In this document: one piece after another, positions 35,122-44,304 of the stretch
Layout: each line of letters begins with the position of its first letter
How positions within the stretch are numbered: position 1 is the stretch's first letter
NCBI GenBank assembly: GCA_947488085.1
Contig: CANKYI010000001.1
Location: 1,435,928 to 1,499,927, forward strand
DNA from: an uncultured Erythrobacter sp.
Lineage (GTDB): Bacteria > Pseudomonadota > Alphaproteobacteria > Sphingomonadales > Sphingomonadaceae
Direction of reading: 5' to 3'
DNA length: 64,000 bases
The notes under the pieces: model-generated
Told to the model about the DNA's origin: nothing
What the model saw: only the letters and a program-made list of their open reading frames with translations
The model's database searches: none
Translations under genes and position numbers: made by a program

Positions 35122-35736
35122 TTGCGGACTTCGGAGCTAGCAGAAAATCAAGACCACAATGGAAGGCCTTTAAGGCTCTTTGGGAGCCAATCTGTCCAGC
35201 AAGGTCTCAATCCCGTCGATGTGCTCTCGATGCTTCTCTATGCATTCAAGTTTCGTCGGTCCGATTTCGTCTTCATTAAGGTCTCGAGGGGCCAATGGCA
35301 TGATGGCGGGGCCTTTTCGCGCGTCTCGCGTTACCCTTGGGAACAGGCGGTTCAGGTTGTCACCTCGGCATCCCGGATCAGCGGCGCTGACGCAAATGAC
35401 CTATGCGAAGAATTTGGCAAATTCCTGTTTGGTCGTTTCACCGTTCTCTACACCGAAATCGTAGAGCGTTACCCAACGGCCGAGGGCATGCTTGCGCATG
35501 TCGAAGACCACATCCACGAAGAAGTCCGCATTCTTTACCCAGATGCCGAGCCTCCCAAGGTCGCTTCTTGGAAGGACGATAAAGGGTTTGTCGTGGAATA
35601 TTCTTCGCACCGACCATTCGCTCACATCGCCTTTGGGCTGGTCCAAGGGTGCATGTCGCACTTTAGCGATCCTCGGTCCATCGAATGGGTGAAACGTGAT
35701 CCATCCGGCAAAACCGCGTATTTTAGGATACAGTAA
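35122..35736 (+). pseudogene. H-NOX (haem NO-binding) protein with lost or replaced N-terminus
   Basis: 204-residue open frame from a TTG. From about residue 62 (GGAFSRVSRYPW) to the end it matches H-NOX: EEFGKFLFGRF, HVEDHIHEEVRILYPDAEPP (haem-ligand His region) and EYSSHRPFAHIAFGLVQGC, where YSSHR is the YxSxR haem-propionate motif. The first 60 residues do not resemble the usual N-terminal helices, and a coherent 43-codon frame lies on the other strand over that part (35170-35301). I infer a 5' rearrangement near 35305. The stop overlaps the start of the sigma-54 activator (TAATG). It may still make a protein. Confidence 0.65.
35170..35301 (-). CDS. Possible 43-residue protein or gene fragment antisense to H-NOX 5' end
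   Basis: ATG at 35301 opens 43 codons (MPLAPRDLNEDEIGPTKLEC, a Glu/His/Arg-rich helix, ending LLDRLAPKEP). Composition and helical pattern look like true coding sequence, unlike the overlapping plus-strand frame. Could be the tail of a gene joined to the truncated H-NOX gene. Confidence 0.3.
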   Translation of the reverse strand: MPLAPRDLNEDEIGPTKLECIEKHREHIDGIETLLDRLAPKEP

Positions 35737-37148
35737 TGACGCAATCCAAAGTCCTTATCGTCGAAGATAGCGCCTCACTGGCTTTGGGATATGCGGCCCA
35801 ATTGGAGGATGCCGGTCACGAAGTCAGTCTGTGCGAGACTTTGGCCGAAGCGCGCCGCGCACTTCTTGGTGAAACGTTCGAAGTTGTCTTGCTCGACTTA
35901 CAGCTTCCCGATGGTGATGGACTAACGCTCTTTGATGCGCTGCCGGGCAGCAAGGGCAACCCAGCTGTCATCGTGGTCACTGCGGATGGCTCTTTGAACC
36001 GCGCTATCACGGCAATGCGTCTTGGAGCGTATGACTTCTTGGTCAAACCGGTAGCAGGCACGAGGCTTGTGAGCACGGTTGGCGCTGCTGCGGAGCAAAC
36101 CGAGAGGCTGGGCGCGGCAAGCGAACCTAAAGCAAGCGCGCACGAAGAAGCTGACACCTTCCACGGTTTCATCGGCAAATCGACAGCGATGCGGGCAGTG
36201 TTTCGTACAATCGAAAGCGTGGCAGATTCCAAGGCGACTGTTTTTGTGACAGGCGAAAGCGGGACGGGTAAAGAGGTCACAGCCGAGGCTATTCACTCGG
36301 CAAGCAACCGCAAAAACGGCCCCTTCGTTGCCATCAACTGCGGCGCAATTCCTGAAAACCTTCTCGAATCCGAATTGTTCGGCCATGTGAAGGGGGCCTT
36401 CACAGGCGCAATTGAAAACCGCATCGGCGCGGCAAAAGCAGCGGATGGTGGGACGCTGTTCCTAGATGAAATCTGCGAGATGGATCTGAAATTGCAGGTC
36501 AAACTGCTGCGCTTCCTACAAACAGGAATGATCCAGAGAGTGGGCACCTCTGCGGCAGAACCAGTTAATGTGCGCATCGTATGTGCAACGAACCGGGATC
36601 CCGAAAGGGAGGTCGTCGAGGGGCGCTTTCGCGAGGACTTGTACTACCGCTTGAATGTTATTCCCATCACGCTTCCCGCTTTGCGAGAGCGTGGGGAAGA
36701 CGTAGCCCTGATCGCAACCAATCTGGCGAGCAGAATTGCCACCGAGGAAGGCCGCTCTTTCTCCGGTTTTTCAAAGGCAAGTTCGGCATTTCTTGAGCAA
36801 CACAATTGGCCAGGAAACGTTCGCGAGCTGCAAAACGCGCTTCGCCGTGCCATCATCACTGGCGCTAGAGGCAAAATTGAGTTGGTTGGCATTGCCCGGC
36901 GAAGCGCGCTCGGACAGGCACCTCTTTCAGGGATGCTTCAACCCTCTCCCACATTACCCGGTCAATTAGAGCCGCTCAGCTCGGCCCCTTCAACGGGTGA
37001 CTTTGCTGGAATGACACTCGAACAGATCGAACGCACAGCGATCGAGCAAGCGATCGCCCGCAAGTCAGGCAATATCGTCCAAGCAGCCCGGGCGCTCGGA
37101 GTGAGCCCTTCGACGATCTATAGAAAAATCGAAAAATGGAGCGATTAG
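35736..37148 (+). CDS. NtrC-family sigma-54-dependent response regulator
   Basis: 470 residues: receiver domain (IVEDSASLALG, phospho-Asp in VLLDLQLPDGDG, Lys in FLVKPVAG), AAA+ domain with Walker A GESGTGKE, the sigma-54 contact loop GAFTGA, Walker B GGTLFLDEI and RFREDLYYRLNV, then a Fis-type helix-turn-helix (NIVQAARALGVSPSTIYRKI). It overlaps the H-NOX stop by one base, so both are one unit in which NO or oxygen binding would set regulator activity. A histidine kinase that normally links them is absent from the element. Confidence 0.93.
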   Translation: MTQSKVLIVEDSASLALGYAAQLEDAGHEVSLCETLAEARRALLGETFEVVLLDLQLPDGDGLTLFDALPGSKGNPAVIVVTADGSLNRAITAMRLGAYDFLVKPVAGTRLVSTVGAAAEQTERLGAASEPKASAHEEADTFHGFIGKSTAMRAVFRTIESVADSKATVFVTGESGTGKEVTAEAIHSASNRKNGPFVAINCGAIPENLLESELFGHVKGAFTGAIENRIGAAKAADGGTLFLDEICEMDLKLQVKLLRFLQTGMIQRVGTSAAEPVNVRIVCATNRDPEREVVEGRFREDLYYRLNVIPITLPALRERGEDVALIATNLASRIATEEGRSFSGFSKASSAFLEQHNWPGNVRELQNALRRAIITGARGKIELVGIARRSALGQAPLSGMLQPSPTLPGQLEPLSSAPSTGDFAGMTLEQIERTAIEQAIARKSGNIVQAARALGVSPSTIYRKIEKWSD

Positions 37149-37425
37149 TGAGCGCCTAATTTGGGTGCGTGAGGCAAAGAGTATCAACTCGCAAAAACAA
37201 ATGATGAATGTCTGCTTTCAGGAGCTCGAATTTCGGATCGCTACGTCTTGGACTGGGGTGCAAAGCTGACATCGAGTTCAATTCTGAGAACATGTCACGT
37301 TTCGCCAAGTTTGCAGTTTCCCAAAACGCCCGTCTTCGAGACGCATAAGTCCAACGTGCCAAATCGGCTCTCCGCCACACAGCAATTCACTTATGTTCCA
37401 GCCCTAGATAGCCGACCTCGCAGTG

Positions 37426-38682
37426 TCATTGAGGGGAGACCTTTTCGGGCAGGCGTTCATGCAATTGGTCTGCGACCCATCGGTCCAGAGACTCCTTCAT
37501 CTTTACGCCCCAAGCATCCAGTGCCTCTCGTTTCTCTTCCCCCCAATCATGCCTTTGGTAAACCGAAGCGACACCAGACTGAGTCAGTGAAACGTGGTTC
37601 AGGATCGCTTCGGTGACTTCAAATCGCACACCCAAGCGCTGCATATTTGTGGCTACGGTTCGGCGCAGATCATGCAACCGCCAGGGCCGGACGTTTTCAT
37701 CGATCGACGCAACCTCCAGATCAAGCTTGCGTTTCATTCTTGAGAACCCAGACACAGGCTTTCCAGCTTTGTGAGAAAATACGAATCCCGAGGTAGACCA
37801 AGCGCCTGTGCCGGCAACTTCGCTAAGGGTAGAACACGCTGCGTTATTCAACGGCACGACGTGCTCTCGACGATTTTTTGTCCTTTCTGCAGGGATCGTC
37901 CAAAGCTGTTTGACTTGGTCAAATTCCGACCAATCAGCTTCCGCAACCTCGCGCAGCCGTTGGCCAGTCCATAACAGCATATGGATCAACCCTTCCCAGA
38001 TCTTGCCCATTTTGAGCGCCGCCAATGCGACAACAATGACCTCCTCATCGGAAAGTATGTGGTGCCGTTCCGGTGGCGCAGCGGGTCTTTTCATCCCGGC
38101 CATCGGGCTCTTCTCCAAGTCACCGCGATCGATAGCCCAATTGAACATCGTGCGCGTTAAAACAAAAAGGTTCCGCGGCAAGGCTGGCTTGTCTGGCTCA
38201 ATCTGGTCGAGAACTTTGGTAACGTGCGACCGCTCGATCCTGTCGATGCGTGTTTTGCCGAGAATCGGATTGAGCCACCGCTCGATGTTACTCCGATGCG
38301 TTTCAATGGTTCTTGGCGACCAATTCCGTGCCGCGTACAGTTTCAGAAAACGAACAGAGAAGTCGACAAAAAGCTCTGGCAAATCATCCGAATTCTTGTG
38401 ATGGCCTCTTGCGGAAAGGTCGTGTCCCAGACCAACGAGGTGAAGCAACCGCGCAGCCTCGTCACGAGCTGACTTCGGCGACCATGGGCTTTCAAATTTG
38501 CCAATCGATCTGCGTATCGTTTTGCCGTCACTCATTGCTCGATATTGGACTACGAAGGTTTTGGTCCCGCTCGGGAATACCTTCAAGCCGAAGCCCTTCA
38601 AATCAGAATCCCAAATGAAGTAGGGCTTGTCGGCGCTCCTCGCCGCGCCAACTGTCTTTGCCGTCAGCTTCTTTCGTTTCAT
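37426..38682 (-). CDS. Tyrosine recombinase/integrase of element A, intact
   Basis: 418 residues, P4-like layout. An N-terminal arm-binding domain (DUF4102 type; KPYFIWDSDLKGFGLKVFPS) precedes a core-binding domain and the catalytic domain with Arg in WTGQRLREVAEADW, HDLRRT, the HVS box and the nucleophile Tyr in VYQRHDW. All catalytic residues are present. It sits next to the internal att site and reads inward. It should recombine the tRNA-Pro att sites and could also act on element B. Confidence 0.93.
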   Translation of the reverse strand: MKRKKLTAKTVGAARSADKPYFIWDSDLKGFGLKVFPSGTKTFVVQYRAMSDGKTIRRSIGKFESPWSPKSARDEAARLLHLVGLGHDLSARGHHKNSDDLPELFVDFSVRFLKLYAARNWSPRTIETHRSNIERWLNPILGKTRIDRIERSHVTKVLDQIEPDKPALPRNLFVLTRTMFNWAIDRGDLEKSPMAGMKRPAAPPERHHILSDEEVIVVALAALKMGKIWEGLIHMLLWTGQRLREVAEADWSEFDQVKQLWTIPAERTKNRREHVVPLNNAACSTLSEVAGTGAWSTSGFVFSHKAGKPVSGFSRMKRKLDLEVASIDENVRPWRLHDLRRTVATNMQRLGVRFEVTEAILNHVSLTQSGVASVYQRHDWGEEKREALDAWGVKMKESLDRWVADQLHERLPEKVSPQ

Positions 38683-38695
38683 CCCTCACCCTTCC

Positions 38696-38704
38696 GTGGT
38701 AAGC
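38696..38704 (+). repeat. Candidate integrase arm site upstream of the element A integrase
   Basis: GTGGTAAGC begins 14 bases before the integrase start codon, exactly as at the integrase remnant of element B. The second copy is degenerate here. Confidence 0.4.
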
Positions 38705-38825
38705 AGAATATCCCGGTTTAGCCAGTTTTTTGGACTCTTTGTACGATCACGCAATCGAGAAATTGCACTATAAAACAATGATATGAGACGATATTTTCCG
38801 ATTTACACAACTTTTGAGCATCACA

Positions 38826-38887
38826 TGGGGGTGTGGGGGTCGCAGGTTCGGATCCTGTCTTCCCGACCAGTGGAAACAATGACTTAG
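38826..38887 (+). repeat. Internal att site, shared boundary of elements A and B
   Basis: 62-base copy of the tRNA-Pro 3' half and following bases, with one mismatch. The 5' half of a tRNA is missing, so it is not a tRNA gene. The 400 bases between the integrase start and the next ORF hold this site and arm-like repeats, and no gene that I can see. Confidence 0.92.
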
Positions 38888-38914
38888 CGGAATCCGCCTC
38901 GAGCGAGATTTCGC

Positions 38915-38934
38915 GTGTTAAACGTATGGTAAGT
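38915..38934 (+). repeat. Candidate integrase arm sites, left end of element B
   Basis: GTGTTAAAC and ATGGTAAGT two bases apart, 27 bases after the att core, the same spacing as at 32091-32110. It is the degenerate version of the pair. Confidence 0.45.
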
Positions 38935-39082
38935 AGCCTGCTTCGAATCCGACCGAAGTTCGCATTCACCCAAAGTGTCGAAGTCCAGTATTTTCTGACC
39001 AAACTTAGTCGACCCAGCTAACGTTCGCCCTTGGACAAAGCGCGTGCAGCCCCTCAAAGAAGGCGGTTACGGACTTGGCTTT

Positions 39083-39595
39083 TCATCGGCCGAACCAAGG
39101 TTCGCGAGCCCCCTCCTTAAGTTTTCGACTTATGTCGTTTGGCGATCCCGATTGCCAAAGAAAGCCAAGCAAGAAGTACGCGGGCACGTCGTGTCGATTG
39201 GCATAGGCCATTTGTCGCGACCAGAGTGACAGCCGCCTCTTCTTGGTCACGACCCTATGCGGATCAATCGCTAGCAGTCCGAAGTGAAATGGATTGTCCG
39301 CATAGTGAAGCCGGGCAGGCTCAATCTCAAATCTCCTCGCGATGCCCTTTATCACATTGTGCTTGCCTTCATCAGCGATAGTGCTGCGCAAGAGCTCGTA
39401 CGACTCTCGTTTGAAGGTTCCTAGTGGGCTCTCATATGGAGTCGCCCCTTTTGCTAGATGCCGCCTGTCGGAGCCTTCAACTATTCTATCTGCTGAGTCT
39501 TCGAAGTTGCTTAGCGCAGCGAGCCTTGCCCGTTTCGGCACCACATTCTTTCCTTGCAAATGAACTGACGCCACTATGCACAAAGTCGCTTCCAA
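39083..39595 (-). CDS. Unknown protein at left end of element B
   Basis: 170 residues from a TTG; the true start may be internal. The middle and C-terminal parts (TFKRESYELLRSTIADEGKH, VIKGIARRFEIEPARL, SRQMAYANRHDVPAYFLLG) read as a basic, mostly helical soluble protein. No family recognised. It occupies the same place as the small gene at the left end of element A, though the two do not look related. Confidence 0.45.
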   Translation of the reverse strand: MEATLCIVASVHLQGKNVVPKRARLAALSNFEDSADRIVEGSDRRHLAKGATPYESPLGTFKRESYELLRSTIADEGKHNVIKGIARRFEIEPARLHYADNPFHFGLLAIDPHRVVTKKRRLSLWSRQMAYANRHDVPAYFLLGFLWQSGSPNDISRKLKEGAREPWFGR

Positions 39596-39741
39596 AAGCG
39601 ACTTTCATTCGCCAACGTCGCATTCAACTCGTCTCGCAATCGCGCTGCAGCAGCTCTGTGCGGATCTACGAAATTTCGACCGAAGCGCTTGGCAGGCCGC
39701 CCGCAAAGCTCGGCTAACTTCTATTCTCCCGAAAGCAATTC

Positions 39742-39998
39742 CGAGGATGGATTCGATGAGAAGCCACAAATGCAAACCACGCGTCAAGCTGACCGACCGC
39801 GACGCAAAACGCGCATATCACGAGGCCCGCCAGCCAAAACCGGGAAGGCCGGGTGTTTCCAGCCTTATCCTACCGGGGAAGCATTATCGCCCTGGCATTC
39901 AGCAAAGTGATTTCGAAACCAAATCGTTTTGCATGCAGGAGGATGAGTTGAGGTCGCGGTTGCTTGCGAAAACAGCACACCAAGGAGTTTTGGGGTGA
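39742..39998 (+). CDS. Possible small basic protein, overlapping the next frame
   Basis: About 85 residues from an ATG at 39742 in a frame that is open from 39576. Segments such as VKLTDRDAKRAYHEARQPKP and CMQEDELRSRLLAKTAHQG read like coding sequence. It overlaps the following frame by 35 bases. Function unknown; the two could be a single gene split by a frameshift. Confidence 0.35.
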
Positions 39999-40665
39999 TA
40001 CTGCCCGTGACCTCGCACTCCGTTTGCAAGCTGCCACACGTCGATACCCTTGGCCCACCCTCGCCAGCTTGCTCTATTGGCGAGACCTGCGCGAACGCAT
40101 CGTTGGCAACCTGAATGCCCTCATCGACAATGATACGCCCGACAGAGTGAGCTTCGCGACCATCATCCGACAAGATTGGGCCCGCCATCCCGCTGACCTC
40201 GACGACGTCGACGTCGCTGCGTTCAAGAGCTTCTTGCGCAAAAACATCGCGGACACTGGGGTAGAAATCGCCGAAGGCTTCCTAATCGGCTGCTTCGAAG
40301 CGTCCTACGAAATCAGCCAGCAATGCTATCAGTTTCACGCTCACCTGTTGGCGACCGGCAATTACGTCGACGCGATCAACGCCCTTCAGGGACGCAAGCC
40401 CTATCAGCCCTGGGCCCAAGTCCCTGGCGTCCCTGACTGTCAGCATCCCGTCGAAAACCCCCAGATCCACATCGATGAGGCAGCACGGTCCTTCGCCTAC
40501 AGCTTAAAGGGCTATTGGGAACTCCGAAATGCCAGGCCAGCAAAGCGCCTACAAGGCGACGAGCACACCCGGTCATTGCTGTTCCTTGATCGACACCGTC
40601 CTGAGGACCTTTTCGTTCTGATGGGTGTCCACGTGAAAGGAGGTGTGCTGGCTCTGAGCGCGTAA
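39964..40665 (+). CDS. Unknown protein, element B
   Basis: 233 residues from a TTG. Segments TLASLLYWRDLRERIVGNLN, IADTGVEIAEGFLIGCFEAS and ISQQCYQFHAHLLATGNYVD suggest a helical soluble protein. No membrane segment, signal peptide or known motif. GC use resembles the chromosome more than the defence-like genes farther right. Start uncertain. Confidence 0.45.
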   Translation: MRKQHTKEFWGDTARDLALRLQAATRRYPWPTLASLLYWRDLRERIVGNLNALIDNDTPDRVSFATIIRQDWARHPADLDDVDVAAFKSFLRKNIADTGVEIAEGFLIGCFEASYEISQQCYQFHAHLLATGNYVDAINALQGRKPYQPWAQVPGVPDCQHPVENPQIHIDEAARSFAYSLKGYWELRNARPAKRLQGDEHTRSLLFLDRHRPEDLFVLMGVHVKGGVLALSA

Positions 40666-41232
40666 CATGGCAGTGCACTTATTCATGGGCTGATCGGGGG
40701 GGTGCGCTGTCTACGACTATCCCTTGTGCATCCGATCCATCAATTGGTGTTGGGAAATCAATAAAACTAGCGAGGCCTGGTCGGCCTGCATGATCCGGGA
40801 GTTTTCGGCCCTTCGAACCGCGTCACTGTCGAGTTTCGCGCCGTAGTGCCGTGTCTGATGCAGATCTCCTCCCCGATCTCCCCGACCTCCCCGCTCAAAC
40901 AGTAGGAGTAAGGTGAAATACGATACGTACCCAAGACTGAATTCCAAGACAGAACTCATGTTTTCATCCGTAAGCGCCGTGATCAAGATGGTGTGAATTG
41001 GGTCCAGATTAGAGTGGGTCGAAGGATTGCGAAACATCAGAAGCAGACGGATTTCCGTGGCGAGGGTCGCAAGGCCATCGCTGCGCTTGACGAAGCGGAC
41101 TTTCCGCAACCGGCCCTAAACGCGATTATTTACGGAGTGGCAGTTGCCCAGAGGTTAATGAGATCAGGCAAAAGAATATTCTTCCGACCAATGGTGGTAG
41201 CTAGATCGGCTCAAAGCTCAGACACCATCTAT
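40666..41232. other. 567-base stretch without a supported gene
   Basis: Short frames exist on both strands (minus 40717-41109, plus 40993-41295), but neither has a ribosome site or recognisable composition, and they overlap each other. A C-rich tract with CTCCCCGATCTCCCCGACCT (three imperfect units) lies at about 40866-40893. Possibly decayed sequence. Confidence 0.4.
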
Positions 41233-42573
41233 TCACCTGATCGCGGACAAGATAACATTCGCAATTGCGCGATTGCTGACATCACCATGGCCTGACACAT
41301 AATCATCAGCCCTCAGATTGGTAATCTGGTGAGTATGGAAGCCGTCATAGTCATGGTTCTCTCCTTGCATCTCGAGATAATGCGCCTCACCGTCCTCCAC
41401 ATTGACAGCTCCATTTCGACCAATTCCGCCATATTGGTCTGAAGCGTCGCCGAATTTGGCTGCGTTTACTCCCGAGACTTTCGATGCGATCGCATAAGCG
41501 ATCCCAACGGCCCGGTCATTCTTGGTGTGCGTGACGACAATCGGACCATTGACGCGCCTCTCCGCAATCACATTTCGGAAATAGCCAGCTCCGCCGCCGG
41601 AAACATTGGCGGAAAACCCACTATGCGAAAATGCGCCTTGAAGCAGCGAAAGGCTGGAGGGCGCAAAACTCTGAGCGCGGATCGATGCCGATACTAGCCG
41701 CGCACCAAAGCTGTGCCCGACCAGGTGTATCCTCAGCGAAGCATTTCTTTGCCGCACCTCGTCAAGGACGCTTCCCAAACTTGCGCCCACGATCCCCGCG
41801 CGCTCTTTCATCAGGAAATAGGTGGTGTAGTTCAGAACGCGCCGGGCGCCCGTAAGCAATCCGCCAAATGCTTCCGAGAAGCCAGCTGCTGCCAACTCGG
41901 CTTCCGGGCGAACGACCGCTCCAATGGGTGCGATCCCTCCCGACTCAGGGTCCTTAGCCCGACTGAGCTTGAAGGATGGACTCAATCGAGCCACGATATC
42001 GCCATTTCCTCCAAACAGTGTAGCGGAACTTTCTGGAGATGCCGAGAGCCCTACATCTGCTACGATGGCGTCGATCGCGTCCACGAAGGCGTTCAAAGCC
42101 CCCGGCCCATTCTGGAGATCTGACACCGCTGTCTTGGCGTTCGCCACCAAGGCGGGGTCTCCAGAAATCAAGTCTGCCAGTTGGTCGATGAGTTCGGTGA
42201 CTTCCTCCTCCGTTGCACCGGACGCCCCATCGAGGCTCGCGGTCATGGAGCGGTTGCTAATGCGCGGTATCAAATCATCGTCGGCCCATTTGATCGAAGG
42301 CCAGAAGACGCCGGCCACCAAAACCTTACGATTTTGAAAGGCATCTGCATGCGCTCCTGCTTTGAGAGAATGCATATTGCCGAGCAGATCGCGGTAGAGC
42401 TCTGTGGCGAAAGCTATGTCATTGTTCCAGCCATGCGAAAGTACGAGGACATCCGTGGGAGCATCCTCGGAACTCGACAATGCTGCGGTCAGCGCTTCCT
42501 TCTGCTTGGTATCAACAGCCCCGCTTTCGTTGAATGTTAGTTTCGCGAACGGCCAGCCAGAGAGTTCTTCCAC
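41233..42573 (-). CDS. Cytoplasmic alpha/beta-hydrolase (serine hydrolase)
   Basis: 446 residues, GTG start after AAGGAGAATTTGG. The fold is suggested by VLVLSHGWNNDIAFA (oxyanion region, residues 42-56), the nucleophile elbow LVGHSFGARL (Ser288), an Asp at about 353 (THTKNDRAVG) and a C-terminal His in VSGHGDVS (about 429). A long helical insertion (about 95-265) separates the first strand from the nucleophile. No signal peptide. It follows the subtilase gene by 15 bases, so both are one operon. It could be a lipase, esterase or peptidase that works with, or is activated by, the protease. Confidence 0.8.
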   Translation of the reverse strand: MEELSGWPFAKLTFNESGAVDTKQKEALTAALSSSEDAPTDVLVLSHGWNNDIAFATELYRDLLGNMHSLKAGAHADAFQNRKVLVAGVFWPSIKWADDDLIPRISNRSMTASLDGASGATEEEVTELIDQLADLISGDPALVANAKTAVSDLQNGPGALNAFVDAIDAIVADVGLSASPESSATLFGGNGDIVARLSPSFKLSRAKDPESGGIAPIGAVVRPEAELAAAGFSEAFGGLLTGARRVLNYTTYFLMKERAGIVGASLGSVLDEVRQRNASLRIHLVGHSFGARLVSASIRAQSFAPSSLSLLQGAFSHSGFSANVSGGGAGYFRNVIAERRVNGPIVVTHTKNDRAVGIAYAIASKVSGVNAAKFGDASDQYGGIGRNGAVNVEDGEAHYLEMQGENHDYDGFHTHQITNLRADDYVSGHGDVSNRAIANVILSAIR

Positions 42574-42588
42574 CCAAATTCTCCTTCA

Positions 42589-44304
42589 TCACACTGATTG
42601 AATCGAGCGCATCAGATCAACCAGACCTTTTCCTTGAAAGTACGGCTCGCGGTTGAGGTCGGTAGCGTTCTCTACAAAGATCTTCTTTACGGCCAACGGA
42701 TCGCCGATAAATTCGCGTCGAGCGGAGAGAAACGCCGCAATGACGCCGGAAACATGCGGCGCCGCCATGCTGGTTCCGCTATCTTCAATATACCGCGCTA
42801 CAACTGCTTCAGTGTCTTGGCCGCTGAGTTCAACATTTTGGATGGTCGACTGGCCACGATTTGTCTCGCAGCTCAGGATTTTCTCGCCGGGGGCAACGAG
42901 GTCAGGCTTCAAGCGGCCGTCGCCTGTTGGCCCCTTGGACGAGAAATATGAAACTCCATAAGTATGCGGCTCGTCACGATGCGTTGAACCTACTGTAATT
43001 GCCAACTCCGCGTTGCCTGGGTCATTGATTGTGACGTTCAGGCCTGCCGTGACCGGGCCAGTGGCCGTCGGGTTGTTGTAACCATAGCCAGTGTTTCCGG
43101 CTGCAGTCACGACCACCACGCCCATCCTGACAAGGCGATTGACTTCAACACACATAGGACTTTGCCCGCACGCATACCAAGCGGGGTCAAAACCGTATCC
43201 GACGCTCAAATTCACACCCTGAACTTTAATAAGCCTACCGTATGAGTTCAGCTTGTTAACGTATTCAAGCGCGGCAATGATATTGCTGGCTTTGCCAGCT
43301 CCTTTGTCGTCCAGCACTTTGAGGCTCAAGATCTTGGCCTTCGGAGCCATGCCTGACATCTCGATGTTTTCTATGGTGTCCTGAACGTCTTCAGATTTAC
43401 CATCCTCTTGGTATCGCTTCCATTTTGATTGAACCACACCGGGTCTATCTTCTTGGTCAGCGTTAGCCAATTGCTGGCCTGCCCTTGGACCAGCTTCAAA
43501 CTGTCCGGCGATGATGCCAGCTACATGTGTACCATGACCGCTTTCGTCCTGGAGTGCCGTCTCTCCAGTGGAGTTGGCCAAGCCTTTGGTCGCAAAATCT
43601 GCATGGTAAAGCGGGGATTTTAGATCGAGCGTGCCATGGGTTTTAAAGTGCGGATGTTCGCCATCCACTCCGGTATCAAGCACCGCCCAAACGATGTTGT
43701 CGCCCAGTGCGCCAAATGCCGTGCGGGCGGCATCGGCCTTTACGGTGCTTATCGACTTGTTGACATAAAGTTCAATCTCATGGTCGAACCAGATCCTGTG
43801 AATAGTCCGGTTCATAGAAGCGCCCTTGTCAGGGTCAGATGCGGTATGTTTGGCTAGATCTAGTCTCGCTAGTTCCCTGATCTCACTTGGGTAAAGTGAG
43901 GCAAAGACATAGTGTCTGCTGGCTTTGCTCTTCGCTTCCTGGATAGCTCCGCCTCTTTCTTTGGTGATTTCGCCAATCATCTCAAAGATTTTCAGTCGAG
44001 CAGCGTCCATCGGAGAGGCTGCCTCTGATATCTGCTGGACATCTCCATCGACGGGACGGTCAAGATTGATGTCAATTATCACGTCAAGCGGAGGTGCAGC
44101 TTGTTCCTGTTCCTCCCGCGCGGCAAGACGTGGTGAGCTTGATCCCGCCTGTCCCTTAGTTCTTTTATTCTCGCGCTCTTCCCACTTATCCATCTCTTCC
44201 AGCAATGGAAGGGCGATTAGCGATTTGCCGAGCCTCTCTGGATCAAACCGGCTAGGCCCCCTCTTATCGGCATAAGCCTGTGGGTCGTTATCATTCTCGC
44301 TCAT
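42589..44304 (-). CDS. Cytoplasmic subtilisin-like serine protease (S8 family)
   Basis: 571 residues without a signal peptide. Residues 1-190 are a charged, mostly helical region unlike classical inhibitory propeptides, with LIALPLLEEMDKWEE near the start. The catalytic domain has Asp210 in VLDTGVDGEHPHF, His257 in SGHGTHVAGIIAG, the oxyanion Asn in AAGNTGYGYNN and Ser512 in GTSMAAPHVSG, so it should be active. Intracellular location and pairing with a hydrolase gene suggest a regulated conflict or defence role, which is inference. It is divergent from the TIR/FRG pair across 345 bases. Confidence 0.88.
   Translation of the reverse strand: MSENDNDPQAYADKRGPSRFDPERLGKSLIALPLLEEMDKWEERENKRTKGQAGSSSPRLAAREEQEQAAPPLDVIIDINLDRPVDGDVQQISEAASPMDAARLKIFEMIGEITKERGGAIQEAKSKASRHYVFASLYPSEIRELARLDLAKHTASDPDKGASMNRTIHRIWFDHEIELYVNKSISTVKADAARTAFGALGDNIVWAVLDTGVDGEHPHFKTHGTLDLKSPLYHADFATKGLANSTGETALQDESGHGTHVAGIIAGQFEAGPRAGQQLANADQEDRPGVVQSKWKRYQEDGKSEDVQDTIENIEMSGMAPKAKILSLKVLDDKGAGKASNIIAALEYVNKLNSYGRLIKVQGVNLSVGYGFDPAWYACGQSPMCVEVNRLVRMGVVVVTAAGNTGYGYNNPTATGPVTAGLNVTINDPGNAELAITVGSTHRDEPHTYGVSYFSSKGPTGDGRLKPDLVAPGEKILSCETNRGQSTIQNVELSGQDTEAVVARYIEDSGTSMAAPHVSGVIAAFLSARREFIGDPLAVKKIFVENATDLNREPYFQGKGLVDLMRSIQSV

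Larger units (their letters stand above)
32002..38887. mobile_element. Integrative element A at tRNA-Pro (about 6.8 kb, intact integrase)
   Basis: Bounded by 62-base direct repeats (32002-32063 in the tRNA, and 38826-38887, one mismatch). It contains a complete tyrosine integrase at its right end, transcribed leftward. Cargo: a small unknown gene, a DoxX/SnoaL/enoyl-CoA hydratase operon with its HxlR regulator, and an H-NOX remnant joined to a sigma-54 activator. No conjugation or phage structural genes are present, so it is a passive island or satellite-like element. Confidence 0.88.

Noticed and set aside
34971..35279. Plus-strand frame of 102 codons before H-NOX
   Set aside because: Pro/Arg/Cys-rich, no start support, and it overlaps the H-NOX frame.
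38826..38871. Second tRNA-Pro gene
   Set aside because: Only the anticodon-loop to 3' end portion is present; no 5' acceptor, D arm or matching anticodon stem.
40717..41109. Minus-strand 130-codon gene in element B
   Set aside because: No ribosome site, odd composition, and overlap with an equally weak plus frame.
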